The position numbers were made by a program, and so were the translations under genes. Positions 24,142-33,340 of a stretch of 64,000 nt of DNA are shown here, in pieces. Numbering within the stretch: position 1 is the first letter of the stretch; each line of letters begins with the position of its first letter. Below the pieces are notes generated by a model. It had not been told where the DNA came from. It did no database searches and saw only the letters and a program-made list of their open reading frames with translations. The stretch spans positions 372,001-436,000 of the forward strand of contig NZ_JACHMF010000001.1 in assembly GCF_014204895.1 (NCBI RefSeq). Reading direction: 5' to 3'. The DNA is from Paractinoplanes abujensis (GTDB lineage Bacteria > Actinomycetota > Actinomycetes > Mycobacteriales > Micromonosporaceae).

Positions 24142-25464
24142 ATGGAGCCCATCACGCGGGGCAACACGCCCGCTCAACGTACTACCCGGCGCCGGTTACT
24201 CGCCGCCGCCCTTACAGTTCCGCTTCTGCTCGGCGCCGCGGCTTGCGGCGGTGACGACGAAGGCGGCGGCGACTCCGGTAAGACCGAACTGTCGATCTTC
24301 TGGTGGGGCGCCGAGAAGCGCGCCGAACTGACCGACCAGGCGCTCGCGCTCTACACGCAGAAGCACCCGGACGTCACGTTCAAGAAGACCTGGCAGGGAA
24401 ATCAGGGCTACTTCGACAAGCTGGCCACCCTCACGGCCGGCGGCAACGCGCCCGACATCTTCCAGATCGACGACAACTACATCTCCGAGTACGCGGGCCG
24501 CGGTGTCACGCTCGACCTCACGCCGTACACGCAGAACGGCAAGCTCGACGTGAGCAAGTTCCCGGAGAGCCTGCGCAAGTACGGCGAGGTCGACGGCAAG
24601 CTGGCCGGCGTGGCCATGGGCGAGAACACCCAGGGCCTGGTCTACAACAAGACGCTGCTGGCCAAGCACAACCTGCCCGAGCCCAAGACCGGCATGAGCT
24701 GGGAAGAGTTCATCAACTGGGCGGCCGACGTCTCGAAGAAGGCCAAGCTGCCCGGCACGCAGGACGCCAGCGCGGTCTACCAGGCGCTCTGGGTCTTCTT
24801 GCGGCAGAACGGCAAGGACCTGTACGCGGGCAAACAGCTCGGCTTCGACGAGGCCGACATGACCAAGTGGTTCACGCTCTGGAAGGACGCCCGGGCCAAG
24901 GGGGCCACCCCGACGCCCGACGTCATCCACGAGGGCAACGCCAGCGACGTCAGCAAGCAGCTGATCGTGACGGGCAAGGCCGGCACGTCGTGGGTCTGGA
25001 CCAACCAGATGCCCGAGCTCAAGAAGAACACCAAGGACGAGCTGGGCCTGATGGCCTACCCGGGTGACTCCACGGTGCAGTGGGCGCGCGCGTCGCTCTA
25101 CTTCTCGGCGTTCCGCGGCAGCAAGCACAAGGACACCGCGGTCGACGTGATCAACTTCCTGGCCAACGACCCGGAGGCCGCGAAGATCCTGGGCACCGAC
25201 CGCGGCCTGCCGCCCAACACCGAGATCCGGCAGCAGATCGCGGCCTCGGTGACCGACCCCAACATGAAGCAGACCATCGCCGTCCAGGACGAGCTGGGCA
25301 AGCAGTTCGGGCCCAACCCGCCCACCGTGCCGCCGCAGGGCCACAGCAAGGTGCGTTCCGAGCTGGTCCGGGTGGCCGAGGAAGTCGTCTACGGACGGCA
25401 GACCCCCGAGCAGGCCGCCGCGGCGTACGTCAGCGCCGCCAAGGCGGCGATCGGCGCCTCGTGA
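24142..25464 (+). CDS. ABC sugar transporter, extracellular solute-binding lipoprotein
   Basis: A 440-residue family-1-type binding protein. The N-terminus has twin arginines (TTRRRLL), a hydrophobic stretch and the lipobox LGAAAC, predicting a lipoprotein on the outer face of the membrane, followed by a Gly/Asp-rich tether. The mature part starts TELSIFWWGAEKRAELTDQA and contains GNAPDIFQIDDNYISEYA, typical of oligosaccharide-binding proteins. ATG 24142 follows AAGGAG by 9-10 nt. It is the first gene of the importer operon, overlapping the next by 4 nt (GTGA). Ligand probably a mono- or oligosaccharide of the uronic-acid pathway. Confidence 0.93.
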   Translation: MEPITRGNTPAQRTTRRRLLAAALTVPLLLGAAACGGDDEGGGDSGKTELSIFWWGAEKRAELTDQALALYTQKHPDVTFKKTWQGNQGYFDKLATLTAGGNAPDIFQIDDNYISEYAGRGVTLDLTPYTQNGKLDVSKFPESLRKYGEVDGKLAGVAMGENTQGLVYNKTLLAKHNLPEPKTGMSWEEFINWAADVSKKAKLPGTQDASAVYQALWVFLRQNGKDLYAGKQLGFDEADMTKWFTLWKDARAKGATPTPDVIHEGNASDVSKQLIVTGKAGTSWVWTNQMPELKKNTKDELGLMAYPGDSTVQWARASLYFSAFRGSKHKDTAVDVINFLANDPEAAKILGTDRGLPPNTEIRQQIAASVTDPNMKQTIAVQDELGKQFGPNPPTVPPQGHSKVRSELVRVAEEVVYGRQTPEQAAAAYVSAAKAAIGAS

Positions 25465-26426
25465 CCGCCTCGACTCTGACCCGCGACCCCGCTGCCCCCG
25501 CCGTTCACCGGCCGGGGCGGCGGGTCCGCCGGCGCCGCGAAAACGTGGCCGGATACGTGTTCCTCTCGCCGTGGCTGCTGGGTCTGCTCGGCATCACGGC
25601 GATCCCGATGCTCATCTCGCTCTACCTCAGCTTCACCGACTACAGCCCGCTGATCTCACTGGGGGACGCGAGCTGGGTCGGGCTGGACAACTACCGGCGC
25701 ATGTTCACCGCCGACCAGTCGTACTGGCACGCGGTCACCGTGACCATCACGTTCGCGCTGGTCGCCGTGCCGCTCAAGCTGGCCGCCGCGCTCGGCGTGG
25801 CCCTGCTGCTCAACCGCACGATGCGCGGCATCTCGGTGTTCCGCGGGCTGTTCTACCTGCCCTCGCTGCTCGGTGGCAGCGTCGCGCTGGCGATCGTCTG
25901 GGTCAGCATGTTCAACCGGGAAGGGGCGTTCAACTCGTTCCTGGCGCTGTTCGGCATCGAAGGCCTGCCCTGGGTCAACGACCCCGACTGGGCGCTCTAC
26001 ACGCTGATCCTGCTGGCGGTGTGGCAGTTCGGCGCGCCCATGGTGATCTTCCTGGCCGGGCTCAAGCAGGTGCCGGTCGAGCTGTACGAGGCGGCCTCGG
26101 TCGACGGCGCCAGCGCCTGGCGCAAGTTCGTGCACATCACGCTGCCGATGCTCTCGCCGGTCATCTTCTTCAACCTGGTGCTGGAGACGATCAACGGCTT
26201 CCAGGGCTTCACGTCGGCGTTCGTGCTCTCCAACGGCACCGGCGGGCCGGTCGACTCCACGCTCATGTACACGCTGAACCTCTACATCAAGGGGTTCGTC
26301 GAGCTCGACATGGGCTACGCCTCCGCCATGGCCTGGGTGTTCCTGCTCGTCATCGGCGCGATCACGGTGCTGCTGTTCTCCACGGGCCGCTTCTGGGTCC
26401 ACTACTCCGACAACGAGGAGCGGTGA
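25461..26426 (+). CDS. ABC sugar transporter permease (MalF-like)
   Basis: A 321-residue inner-membrane protein with about six hydrophobic helices, starting after a basic cytoplasmic tail. The EAA loop contacting the ATPase is visible as YEAASVDGASAWRKFVHITLPML. GTG 25461 overlaps the binding-protein stop (GTGA) and the stop overlaps the next gene by one base (TGATG). No ATPase gene is present in the operon; such systems in actinobacteria usually share a distant MsiK-type ATPase. Confidence 0.92.
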   Translation: MTASTLTRDPAAPAVHRPGRRVRRRRENVAGYVFLSPWLLGLLGITAIPMLISLYLSFTDYSPLISLGDASWVGLDNYRRMFTADQSYWHAVTVTITFALVAVPLKLAAALGVALLLNRTMRGISVFRGLFYLPSLLGGSVALAIVWVSMFNREGAFNSFLALFGIEGLPWVNDPDWALYTLILLAVWQFGAPMVIFLAGLKQVPVELYEAASVDGASAWRKFVHITLPMLSPVIFFNLVLETINGFQGFTSAFVLSNGTGGPVDSTLMYTLNLYIKGFVELDMGYASAMAWVFLLVIGAITVLLFSTGRFWVHYSDNEER

Positions 26427-27292
26427 TGAGCTCTGCAGCCGACCGCGCCGCCCCGCCGGCCCGCGGCCCGCTCCTGCGGCTCCTGGCCCTGCTGATCATC
26501 GTGGCGGTGGTGCTCTACCCGCTGATCTGGATGATCGGGACCTCGGTCAAGTCGCCCCAGGAGATCGTCAGCAACATCGGGCTGATCCCGGAGAAATTCA
26601 CGCCCGGCAACTTCGCCGAGGGCTGGACCAAGTTCGACGTCAGCTTCGGGCGGTTCTTCCTCAACAGCGCGCTGGTCTCGCTGCTGACCGTGCTCGGCAA
26701 CACGATCTCGTGCCTGCTGGCCGCGTACGCGCTGGGCCGGCTGCGGTTCCGGCTGCGTGGCGTCTGGTTCGCCGTCATGATCGGCACCCTGCTGCTGCCC
26801 GGGCACGTGCTGATCATCCCGCAGTACATCCTGTTCCGGTCGCTGGGCTGGGTCGGCGGGGACTGGCCCTACCTGCCCCTGCTGGTGCCCGCGTTCCTGG
26901 CCACCGAGGCGTTCTTCGTGTTCCTGATCGTGCAGTTCATGCGGGGCATCCCGCGCGAACTGGACGAGGCGGCGGTCATCGACGGCGCTTCCCCGTACGG
27001 GATCTTCCGGCACGTGATCCTGCCCCTGTCCCGCCCGGCCCTGGTCACGACGGCGATCTTCTCGTTCATCTGGACGTGGAACGACTTCTTCCGCCAACTG
27101 GTCTTCCTGTCCGAGCTCAAGGACTACACGGCGCCGGTGGCGCTGACCCTGTTCATCGACTCCACCAGCGAGAGCGCGGTCGGGCCGATGTTCGCGATGT
27201 CGCTGCTGTCGCTGATCCCGGTGTTCCTGTTCTTCGTGGCCTTCCAGCGGCTGCTGGTCGAGGGCATCAACACCAGCGGCCTGAAGGGGTGA
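26426..27292 (+). CDS. ABC sugar transporter permease (MalG-like)
   Basis: A 288-residue permease with about six membrane helices and the EAA motif LDEAAVIDGASPYGIFRHVILPL. The C-terminus (LVEGINTSGLKG) is the usual MalG/LacG end. ATG 26426 overlaps the previous stop by one base. It completes the membrane part of the importer; no ATP-binding subunit follows, so an ATPase encoded elsewhere must energise transport. Confidence 0.92.
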   Translation: MSSAADRAAPPARGPLLRLLALLIIVAVVLYPLIWMIGTSVKSPQEIVSNIGLIPEKFTPGNFAEGWTKFDVSFGRFFLNSALVSLLTVLGNTISCLLAAYALGRLRFRLRGVWFAVMIGTLLLPGHVLIIPQYILFRSLGWVGGDWPYLPLLVPAFLATEAFFVFLIVQFMRGIPRELDEAAVIDGASPYGIFRHVILPLSRPALVTTAIFSFIWTWNDFFRQLVFLSELKDYTAPVALTLFIDSTSESAVGPMFAMSLLSLIPVFLFFVAFQRLLVEGINTSGLKG

Positions 27293-27298
27293 TCTGTC

Positions 27299-27982
27299 AT
27301 GCCGCACGACTGGCGTGATTCGCTGCGACTGGCGGCCGACCTGGCCCTGCTGGGCATCCTGATGACGCTGGCGTGCCTGCCCGTCGTGACGGCGGGGGCG
27401 GCGGTCGGCACGGGCAGCGCCGCCCTCGACGAACTGCTGACCCTCGGCCGCTGGCCCACGGCGGCGGAGCTGTGGCGTTCCTTCCGTACGCGTCTCGTGC
27501 CCTGGGCTTGGGCCGGCCCGCTGGTGCTCGCGACCGCCTGGCTGCTCGCGATCGACGTGGCCGCCCTGCGCCGCGGAGCCGTCCCGGGCGGCCGGCCCCT
27601 GGTCGTCGTGCTGCTCGTGGTGGCCGCCCTGGCCGCCGGTTTCGTGGCGCTGGTGGCCGGGTTGTCGGGCCGCCCCGACCCGTTACGCCGGGCCCGTGCC
27701 CTCGTCGCGGCCCACCCCGCGATACTGCTCGCCGCGACCGGCGTGGTGCTGCTCGCGGCGCTGCTGGCCGCTTTCGTCCATCCGGCGCTGGTGCCGGTGC
27801 TGGCAGGCTGCACCCTGTTCGCCGTCCACACCGTACTGCGGCGGGTCGTCCCCCTCCGGGGCGTGCAGGGAACCGAGCAGGGTGAGCGACTCGGCGCCGG
27901 ACAATCCACCGGCTTCCCGGAACCCGTCGTTCCTTTTGCCGGCGGCCATGGACGAACGGCCGGTGAATCACTTTCAGGGTAA
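27299..27982 (+). CDS. YesL/DUF624-like membrane protein
   Basis: A 227-residue protein with five or six hydrophobic segments. The opening (ADLALLGILMTLACLPVVTAG) resembles the LPVVT segment of the YesL/DUF624 family, whose members often sit at the end of sugar ABC operons. Its start is 7 nt after the permease stop, so it belongs to the same transcript. The last 35 residues are hydrophilic and low-complexity. Role unknown, possibly transport-accessory or regulatory. Confidence 0.72.
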   Translation: MPHDWRDSLRLAADLALLGILMTLACLPVVTAGAAVGTGSAALDELLTLGRWPTAAELWRSFRTRLVPWAWAGPLVLATAWLLAIDVAALRRGAVPGGRPLVVVLLVVAALAAGFVALVAGLSGRPDPLRRARALVAAHPAILLAATGVVLLAALLAAFVHPALVPVLAGCTLFAVHTVLRRVVPLRGVQGTEQGERLGAGQSTGFPEPVVPFAGGHGRTAGESLSG

Positions 27983-28089
27983 TACCATAGGTGCCGGTCC
28001 GATACCGGTGGACGATATGCCGGCAGCGCTCCGCCATCTGTAATGAAGTGGTTCTGAGACCACCCATTCACAGGGCGAGGCGTCGAAAA

Positions 28090-29385
28090 TTGCGAAATCC
28101 ATGGAAGAAAGCGCTGGCGATGCTGGTGGCCGGCGTCGCGGTGCTGGCGGTCGATCCGGGCGCGGCTCGAGCGGCTGACACCACCGACAACCCGATCGTC
28201 GGGCTGGCGCCGACCGCGGGCGGTGACGGCTATTGGCAGGTGACGTCCCGCGGGGCGGTCTACTCGTACGGAAAAGCCCAGTACAAAGGGGGTGCCGGCG
28301 CCCTTGCGCTGAAGGGCTCGATCGTCGGGATGGCGCGCAGCGCGGGGTCGTCCGGCTACTGGCTGGTCGGGGCGGACGGTGGCGTCTTCGCCTACGGCGA
28401 CGCCGGCTTCTATGGCTCGGCGAGCAAACTGCAGTTGCGGCAGCCGGTGGTGGGAATGGCGGCCACGCCGACCGGGCGTGGTTATTGGCTGGTGGCTGCC
28501 GACGGTGGGATCTTCGCTTACGGTGATGCCGGTTTCTTCGGGTCGGCCGGGAGTCTGCGGCTCAATCAGCCGGTGGTGGGAATGGCGGCCACGCCGACCG
28601 GGCGTGGTTATTGGCTGGTGGCTGCCGACGGTGGGATCTTCGCTTACGGTGATGCCGGTTTCTTCGGATCGGCCGGGAGTCTGCGGCTCAATCAGCCGGT
28701 AGTGGGAATGGCGGCCACGCCGACCGGGCGTGGTTATTGGCTGGTGGCTGCCGACGGTGGAATCTTCGCTTACGGTGATGCCGGCTTCTTCGGCTCCGCC
28801 GGCAACCTCAAGCTCAACCAGCCCGTCGTCGGGATGGCACGCACGGCGTCCGGCCGTGGCTACTGGATGGTCGCCGCCGACGGCGGGATCTTCGCCTACG
28901 GCGACGCGGCCTTCCACGGACGGGTCACGTACACCCGGCCGGCGGCGCCCACGGGTTATCGCTACGTGCTGCCGGCCGGGGCGGCCAAGTCGTCGCTGAC
29001 GGCGGCACACCACGACTATGCCGCGTTGGACATCGCCGTGCCGGTTGGCACGCCCTACTACGCGATCACGGCGGGCACGGTGACCCGGCTCGCGCCCGGG
29101 GGTGGCTGCGGCCTCGGCATCGTCCTGCAGGGTTACGACGGTGTGCAGTACACGTACTGCCACGGCTCGAGCCAGGGCGTCGCCACGGGCGCCCGGGTCG
29201 CGCCCGGTCAGCAGCTGGGCCTTTCCGGCAACACGGGGCACAGCAGCGGGCCTCACCTGCACCTCCAGATCCGCTACCCCGGAGTGCTGCGCTGCCCGCA
29301 GCCGTTCGTGTCGGCGCTGGCCGCGGGCCGGTCCACGCCGGACGTCCGCGGACTGCCGACCACCGGCTGCAGCTACCGGTCCTAG
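28090..29385 (+). CDS. Secreted M23 family peptidase with repeat domain
   Basis: A 431-residue protein if started at TTG 28090, which gives a good signal peptide (basic RNPWKK, hydrophobic core, cleavage after AARA) preceded by a GGCGAGG site. Residues about 35-270 are repeats of roughly 42 residues with the pattern GYWLVAADGGIFAYGDAGF. The C-terminal 150 residues are a lysostaphin-type M23 endopeptidase: HDYAALDIAVPVGTP, a middle YCHGSSQGV and the zinc motif HLHLQI near the end. It should cut peptidoglycan cross-bridges outside the cell. The neighbour downstream carries the same repeats on a different catalytic domain. Confidence 0.87.
   Translation: MRNPWKKALAMLVAGVAVLAVDPGAARAADTTDNPIVGLAPTAGGDGYWQVTSRGAVYSYGKAQYKGGAGALALKGSIVGMARSAGSSGYWLVGADGGVFAYGDAGFYGSASKLQLRQPVVGMAATPTGRGYWLVAADGGIFAYGDAGFFGSAGSLRLNQPVVGMAATPTGRGYWLVAADGGIFAYGDAGFFGSAGSLRLNQPVVGMAATPTGRGYWLVAADGGIFAYGDAGFFGSAGNLKLNQPVVGMARTASGRGYWMVAADGGIFAYGDAAFHGRVTYTRPAAPTGYRYVLPAGAAKSSLTAAHHDYAALDIAVPVGTPYYAITAGTVTRLAPGGGCGLGIVLQGYDGVQYTYCHGSSQGVATGARVAPGQQLGLSGNTGHSSGPHLHLQIRYPGVLRCPQPFVSALAAGRSTPDVRGLPTTGCSYRS
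28444..28821 (+). repeat. Three tandem 126-nt coding repeats inside the M23 gene
   Basis: Units start at 28444, 28570 and 28696, each 126 nt (42 codons). The first two are almost identical at the nucleotide level and the third diverges mainly towards its end, so the duplication is recent or maintained by gene conversion. More divergent copies flank them on both sides within the same gene. Confidence 0.9.
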
Positions 29386-29411
29386 CCCTGCCAGCCATGG
29401 GAGTCACTGTT

Positions 29412-30836
29412 GTGATGCGATTCTTCTCGCGGCGCCGGTCCGGAGCCGCCGTTCTCGCCGCGGCCGTCTGCCTCGCCGGTCTGACGTCCGGTGCGACGGC
29501 GGCGTCCGCAGCCGATGCCACCACGACCAAGCCACCGGTCGCCCTGGCCGCCACGAAGAGCGGGCTCGGCTACTGGGTCGCCGCCGGTGACGGGGGCGTG
29601 TTCAGCTTCGGCGACGCCCGCTTCCACGGCTCCATGGGCGGCAAACCGCTCAGCGCGCCGATCAGCGCCATCGTGCCCAGCCCGAGCGGCAAGGGCTACT
29701 GGCTGGCAGCCCGCGACGGCGGGGTGTTCGCCTTCGGGGACGCCCCGGCCAAGGGGTCGATGGGCGGCAAACCCCTCAACGCGCCGGTGGTCGGCATCGC
29801 GGCGACCCCGTCCGGGCAGGGCTACTGGCTCGTGGCCTCCGACGGCGGGATCTTCGCGTTCGGCGATGCCCAGTTCCACGGCTCGATGGGTGGCAAACCG
29901 CTCAACGCGCCGGTCGTGGGGATCGCGGCGACCCCGTCCGGCCGGGGCTACCGGCTGGTCGCGGCGGACGGCGGGATCTTCGCGTTCGGCGATGCCCAGT
30001 TCCACGGCTCGATGGGTGGCAAACCGCTCAACGCGCCGGTGGTCGGCATCGCGGCGACCCCGACGGGGCAGGGCTACTGGCTCGTGGCCTCCGACGGCGG
30101 GATCTTCGCCTTCGGGGACGCCCGCTTCTACGGCTCGATGGGTGGTCAGCGCCTGGCCAAGCCCGTGATCGGCATGGCCGGCGTCCGCAACGACGGCTAT
30201 CTGCTGATCGCCGCCGACGGCGGGGTGTTCGCCTTCGGTGCCGCGGCCTACTCCGGCCGGGTCGTCTACTCCGGTGACGCCGGCTCCACCCTGCCGGCCG
30301 ACGCGACCGTCACTCCGGGCCTGCTCAAGGAGGCCTTCGGCATCAACCCGACGGCCGCCGTGACCGACGGCCTGCCGTCGCTCAACGCGGCCATGCGCCG
30401 CGGCAACATCAACAGCCCGGCGCGGGTCGCCGCGTTCCTGGCCACCCTCAAGATCGAGAGCGGGGTGCAGTACAACCGGCTGGAGATCGGCTGCTCGAGC
30501 CGGGCGTACGCCCCCTACTGCGGGCGCGGTTACATCCAGCTGACGACCAAGGGGAACTACGCGGCGGCCACGTCGTACTTCAAGCACGACTTCGTCAAGA
30601 CCCCGGAGGACGCGCGTCAGCTCGGCTGGAGCGCCGACATCGCGCGGTGGTTCTGGACGGTCACCCACGATCTCAACAGCCCCGCCGACCGGCTCGACAT
30701 GGGCGCTGTGACCCGCGCCGTCAACTCCAAAACCGACACCTATCAGCTCCGCTGCGACGACTTCAAGAAGGTGCTGACCTACTACAAGAAGCACGGCGGC
30801 TACGCCATCGACCTCAACGCTGTGCGCTGCAAGTAA
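29412..30836 (+). CDS. Secreted GH19-like chitinase/lysozyme with repeat domain
   Basis: A 474-residue protein with a signal peptide (RFFSRRRSGAAVLAAAV, cleavage near ASAADA). Residues about 40-285 are six or seven repeats with GGIFAFGDAQFHGSMGG, the same module as in the upstream M23 gene. The C-terminal 190 residues resemble the GH19 chitinase/lysozyme fold: AAFLATLKIESG with a candidate catalytic Glu, YCGRGYIQLTTKGNY, and DIARWFW. It probably cleaves chitin or peptidoglycan glycan strands. GTG 29412 is chosen because GGGAG lies 7 nt upstream; ATG 29397 or 29415 are alternatives. It starts 27 nt after the M23 stop, so the two may be co-transcribed. Confidence 0.85.
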   Translation: MMRFFSRRRSGAAVLAAAVCLAGLTSGATAASAADATTTKPPVALAATKSGLGYWVAAGDGGVFSFGDARFHGSMGGKPLSAPISAIVPSPSGKGYWLAARDGGVFAFGDAPAKGSMGGKPLNAPVVGIAATPSGQGYWLVASDGGIFAFGDAQFHGSMGGKPLNAPVVGIAATPSGRGYRLVAADGGIFAFGDAQFHGSMGGKPLNAPVVGIAATPTGQGYWLVASDGGIFAFGDARFYGSMGGQRLAKPVIGMAGVRNDGYLLIAADGGVFAFGAAAYSGRVVYSGDAGSTLPADATVTPGLLKEAFGINPTAAVTDGLPSLNAAMRRGNINSPARVAAFLATLKIESGVQYNRLEIGCSSRAYAPYCGRGYIQLTTKGNYAAATSYFKHDFVKTPEDARQLGWSADIARWFWTVTHDLNSPADRLDMGAVTRAVNSKTDTYQLRCDDFKKVLTYYKKHGGYAIDLNAVRCK

Positions 30837-30850
30837 GCGAGGAAACAGGA

Positions 30851-30878
30851 CCGCAGGCATCCGCCCGGGTGCCTGCGG
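30851..30878. terminator. Bidirectional terminator between convergent genes
   Basis: CCGCAGGCA (30851-30859) pairs with TGCCTGCGG (30870-30878) around a 10-nt loop; an outer CGAGGA/TCCTCG pairing can extend the stem. It lies between the GH19-like gene and the convergent alpha/beta hydrolase gene and can serve both. Confidence 0.7.
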
Positions 30879-30892
30879 CTCCTCGTCGCGGG

Positions 30893-31717
30893 TCACTCCG
30901 CCCTGTCCACGAACTCCAGCGCGGCCGTGGCGAACAGCGGGGACATGAAGATGTTGTAGTGGGTCAGGCCGGGCAGGATGGCCAGCGCGTGGCCGCCCTT
31001 GGGGCGGCCCTCACCCATCCAGCCGCCGTCGCGCAGACCGCCGTCGAGCAGCCCGAAGACCTCGACGAAGTGGGAGGGCGGGCACATGTCGGCGTCGGCC
31101 GCCACGATCAGGGTCGGCACCTGCAGATTGCGGACCTCTTCGGTGTAGTCGTAGTCGACGGCCATGGACTCGCCGATCTTGCCGAGCAGGCGGGGGAAGT
31201 CCTCCGGCCGGGGCGCGACCCGCGAGTACAGCTCGTACATCGGGGTCTCCTTCATGAATTCCGCCGCCTCGGGGCCGACCTGGCCCTGCTGCTCGAGGAT
31301 CTCGGGGTAGGTCGCGTTGCGGCGAATGCCGGCGGACGCCGTGACCAGGCGGCCGACCTTCTCCGGGTGGCGGATCGCCAGCAGCAGGGCGACGCCGCCG
31401 CCGAGCGAATAACCCACCACGTCCGGCTTCACGAGGCCGAGGTGGTCGATCAGCGCGGCGATGTCGTCGGCCATGTGCTTGATGTCGATCGGCCGGTCGA
31501 TGTCGGCGGTGCGGCCGTGGCCCTGCAGGTCGGGCAGGATGACCTGGTGGCCCTGGGCGAACGGGCCGATCAGCGGGCCGAACATCTCACCCGAGCCGAG
31601 CCCGCCGTGCAGCAGGATGAGCGGGCGGCCCTCGCCGTGCGTCTCGTAGTACAGGTTGATCCCGTTGACCTCGGCGTACTCGCCCTTGCCGAGCTGGTTT
31701 GCGGTCCAGGTGTTCAT
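30893..31717 (-). CDS. Alpha/beta hydrolase
   Basis: A 274-residue cytosolic alpha/beta-hydrolase. The oxyanion segment LILLHGGLGSGEMF, the nucleophile elbow GYSLGG (Ser104), an acid residue in VPTLIVAADADMCPP and the final His in LTHYNIF are all present. The family includes esterases, epoxide hydrolases, haloperoxidases and C-C hydrolases; the sequence does not separate these. It is divergent from the ECF sigma-factor gene with 107 nt between the starts, so it may belong to that regulon. Confidence 0.9.
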   Translation of the reverse strand: MNTWTANQLGKGEYAEVNGINLYYETHGEGRPLILLHGGLGSGEMFGPLIGPFAQGHQVILPDLQGHGRTADIDRPIDIKHMADDIAALIDHLGLVKPDVVGYSLGGGVALLLAIRHPEKVGRLVTASAGIRRNATYPEILEQQGQVGPEAAEFMKETPMYELYSRVAPRPEDFPRLLGKIGESMAVDYDYTEEVRNLQVPTLIVAADADMCPPSHFVEVFGLLDGGLRDGGWMGEGRPKGGHALAILPGLTHYNIFMSPLFATAALEFVDRAE

Positions 31718-31824
31718 GTCGGGCTCCTTCGTCGTCAGTTGCCTCTACGACCGGGCCCGTCATCTGAACTCATCGGTGTGAGCGGAAGTTTTTTCTGTCG
31801 TACCCCTGGGCTAGTTTCGTAGCC

Positions 31825-32799
31825 GTGAGCGACGTGGCCACCCCGATCGAAACCCAGCTCGAGACGTTCCGGCCCGAGCTGACCGGTTACTGCTACCGCA
31901 TGCTCGGCTCCGCCTTCGAGGCCGAGGACGCCGTTCAGGACACGCTTGTGCGCGCCTGGAAGAGCTACGAGACCTTCGAGGGCCGCGCGGCCCTGCGGTC
32001 CTGGCTCTACCGCATCGCCACCAACGTCTGCCTGACCATGCTGGGCAGCGCGCAGCGGCGGGCCCGCCCGATGGATCTCGCACCCGCCGGCTCCGGTCAC
32101 GCGACCCACCCGGGCGAGCCGCGCCCCGACGAGATCTGGGTCGGCCCGGTGCCCGACGGGCGGGTGCTGGCCGCGGTGGCCGACCCGGCCCAGGTGGTGG
32201 CCGACCGCGAGTCGATCCGGCTCGCCTTCGTGGCCGCGCTGCAGCATCTGCCGCCCAAGCAGCGGGCCGTGCTGATCCTGCGCGAAGTGCTGGCCTGGTC
32301 GGCGCAGGAGGTGGCCGACCTGCTCGAGCTGTCCGTGCCCAGTGTCAACAGCGCCCTCCAGCGGGCCCGGGCCACGATCGCCGCCACCGACAAGACCACC
32401 CAGGTGCTCGAACCCGGCGACGAGGAGCAGAAAAAGCTGCTCGCGCGCTATGTGCAGGCCTTCGAGGCGTACGACCTGACCGCCCTCACCGCCCTGCTGC
32501 ACGAGGACGCGACGCTCTCGATGCCCCCGCTGCCGCTGTGGCTGCGCGGCCACGACGACATCACCGCGTGGATGTCGGGCACCGGCGCCGGCTGCGAGGG
32601 TTCCCGCCTGCTGCCCGTGGTGGCCAACGGCCTGCCCGCTTTCGCCCAATATCGCGTGGCCGTGGACGGCGACGGCCACACACCGTGGGCGCTGATCGTG
32701 CTGGAGATCTCAGACGGGCTGATCGCCGGCGTCAACAACTTCCTCGACACCGAGCACCTGTTCCCGCTGTTCGGCCTGCCCGACCGCCTGCCCGCCTGA
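31825..32799 (+). CDS. ECF sigma-70 family factor with SnoaL-like C-terminal domain
   Basis: A 324-residue sigma factor. Region 2 ([20 protein letters not shown], then [14 protein letters not shown]) and region 4 ([27 protein letters not shown], a helix-turn-helix) are intact. The last 125 residues form a SnoaL/NTF2-like domain ([20 protein letters not shown]). ECF factors with this tail (SigG/SigJ-like, TIGR02960 type) usually lack a classical anti-sigma factor and use the tail for control. The GTG start follows directly on the divergent promoter region. The downstream convergent STAS gene overlaps its 3' end by 90 nt. Confidence 0.9.
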   Translation: MSDVATPIETQLETFRPELTGYCYRMLGSAFEAEDAVQDTLVRAWKSYETFEGRAALRSWLYRIATNVCLTMLGSAQRRARPMDLAPAGSGHATHPGEPRPDEIWVGPVPDGRVLAAVADPAQVVADRESIRLAFVAALQHLPPKQRAVLILREVLAWSAQEVADLLELSVPSVNSALQRARATIAATDKTTQVLEPGDEEQKKLLARYVQAFEAYDLTALTALLHEDATLSMPPLPLWLRGHDDITAWMSGTGAGCEGSRLLPVVANGLPAFAQYRVAVDGDGHTPWALIVLEISDGLIAGVNNFLDTEHLFPLFGLPDRLPA

Positions 32800-33081
32800 C
32801 CGTTCCCAGGCGGCCAGAAAACCGCCCAGCCCCATCAACGTGAACAGGCTCAGCAGCTCAGGCCGGGCCCCCGTCACGACGAACCGCCGGCCGTGCCGCC
32901 CGGCGGTCAGCCGCAGCCGGGCCAGGGCCTCGACGGTCACCACGTCGGGCCGGGCCCCGGCGACGTCACACACGACCTCGCCGGGCCCGGCTCGCCCCCG
33001 CAACAGGTCGGCCAGCCGCCCACACAGACACGGAATGTCCGCACGGGCGATCCCCGCCCCCACGGCGAACGGAACCGTCAT
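32710..33081 (-). CDS. Small STAS-domain protein (anti-sigma-factor antagonist-like)
   Basis: A 123-residue protein. The segment [21 protein letters not shown], then [23 protein letters not shown], follows the STAS fold, including the position where a phospho-acceptor Ser/Thr is usual (DVVTVEAL, Thr). Such proteins bind anti-sigma kinases or sense ligands. The C-terminal 30 codons lie on the opposite strand of the sigma-factor 3' end, an unusual convergent overlap; the true domain probably ends near WERSGG, so the overlapping tail may be dispensable. Confidence 0.65.
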   Translation of the reverse strand: MTVPFAVGAGIARADIPCLCGRLADLLRGRAGPGEVVCDVAGARPDVVTVEALARLRLTAGRHGRRFVVTGARPELLSLFTLMGLGGFLAAWERSGGQAVGQAEQREQVLGVEEVVDAGDQPV

Positions 33082-33340
33082 ACCGTCTATGACCCACGGG
33101 CAGTCGCGAACTCATCGCTTTCCGCGGCGCAGCTTCCGGATTTGAGGCTCGACCCTGGCGCCGGACCCAGTCCTCCTGCCCACCCGCCGGCCGTCGCCGT
33201 CGCACCTGCCTCCGACCCCTCGCGGCCCCGTCCTCGCCTCCGGCCTGCTTCCAACCCTGCGTTGGTCTGTGCCCGCCCGCTGGCCCGCGCCCCTGTCTGG
33301 CCTGCCTGCCACGTCTGACCTCCTCCCTCGCGCGGGTCCG

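Noticed and set aside
27983..28089. Riboswitch (for example c-di-AMP type) upstream of the M23 gene
   Set aside because: Only one small hairpin (GTGGT/ACCAC at 28048-28063) is visible and no conserved riboswitch core could be matched in about 100 nt.
31718..31824. Autoregulatory ECF promoter (GGAA...CGT) before the sigma gene
   Set aside because: GGAAG at 31784 and the nearby CGT words are spaced about 10 or 29 nt apart, not the required 16-17.
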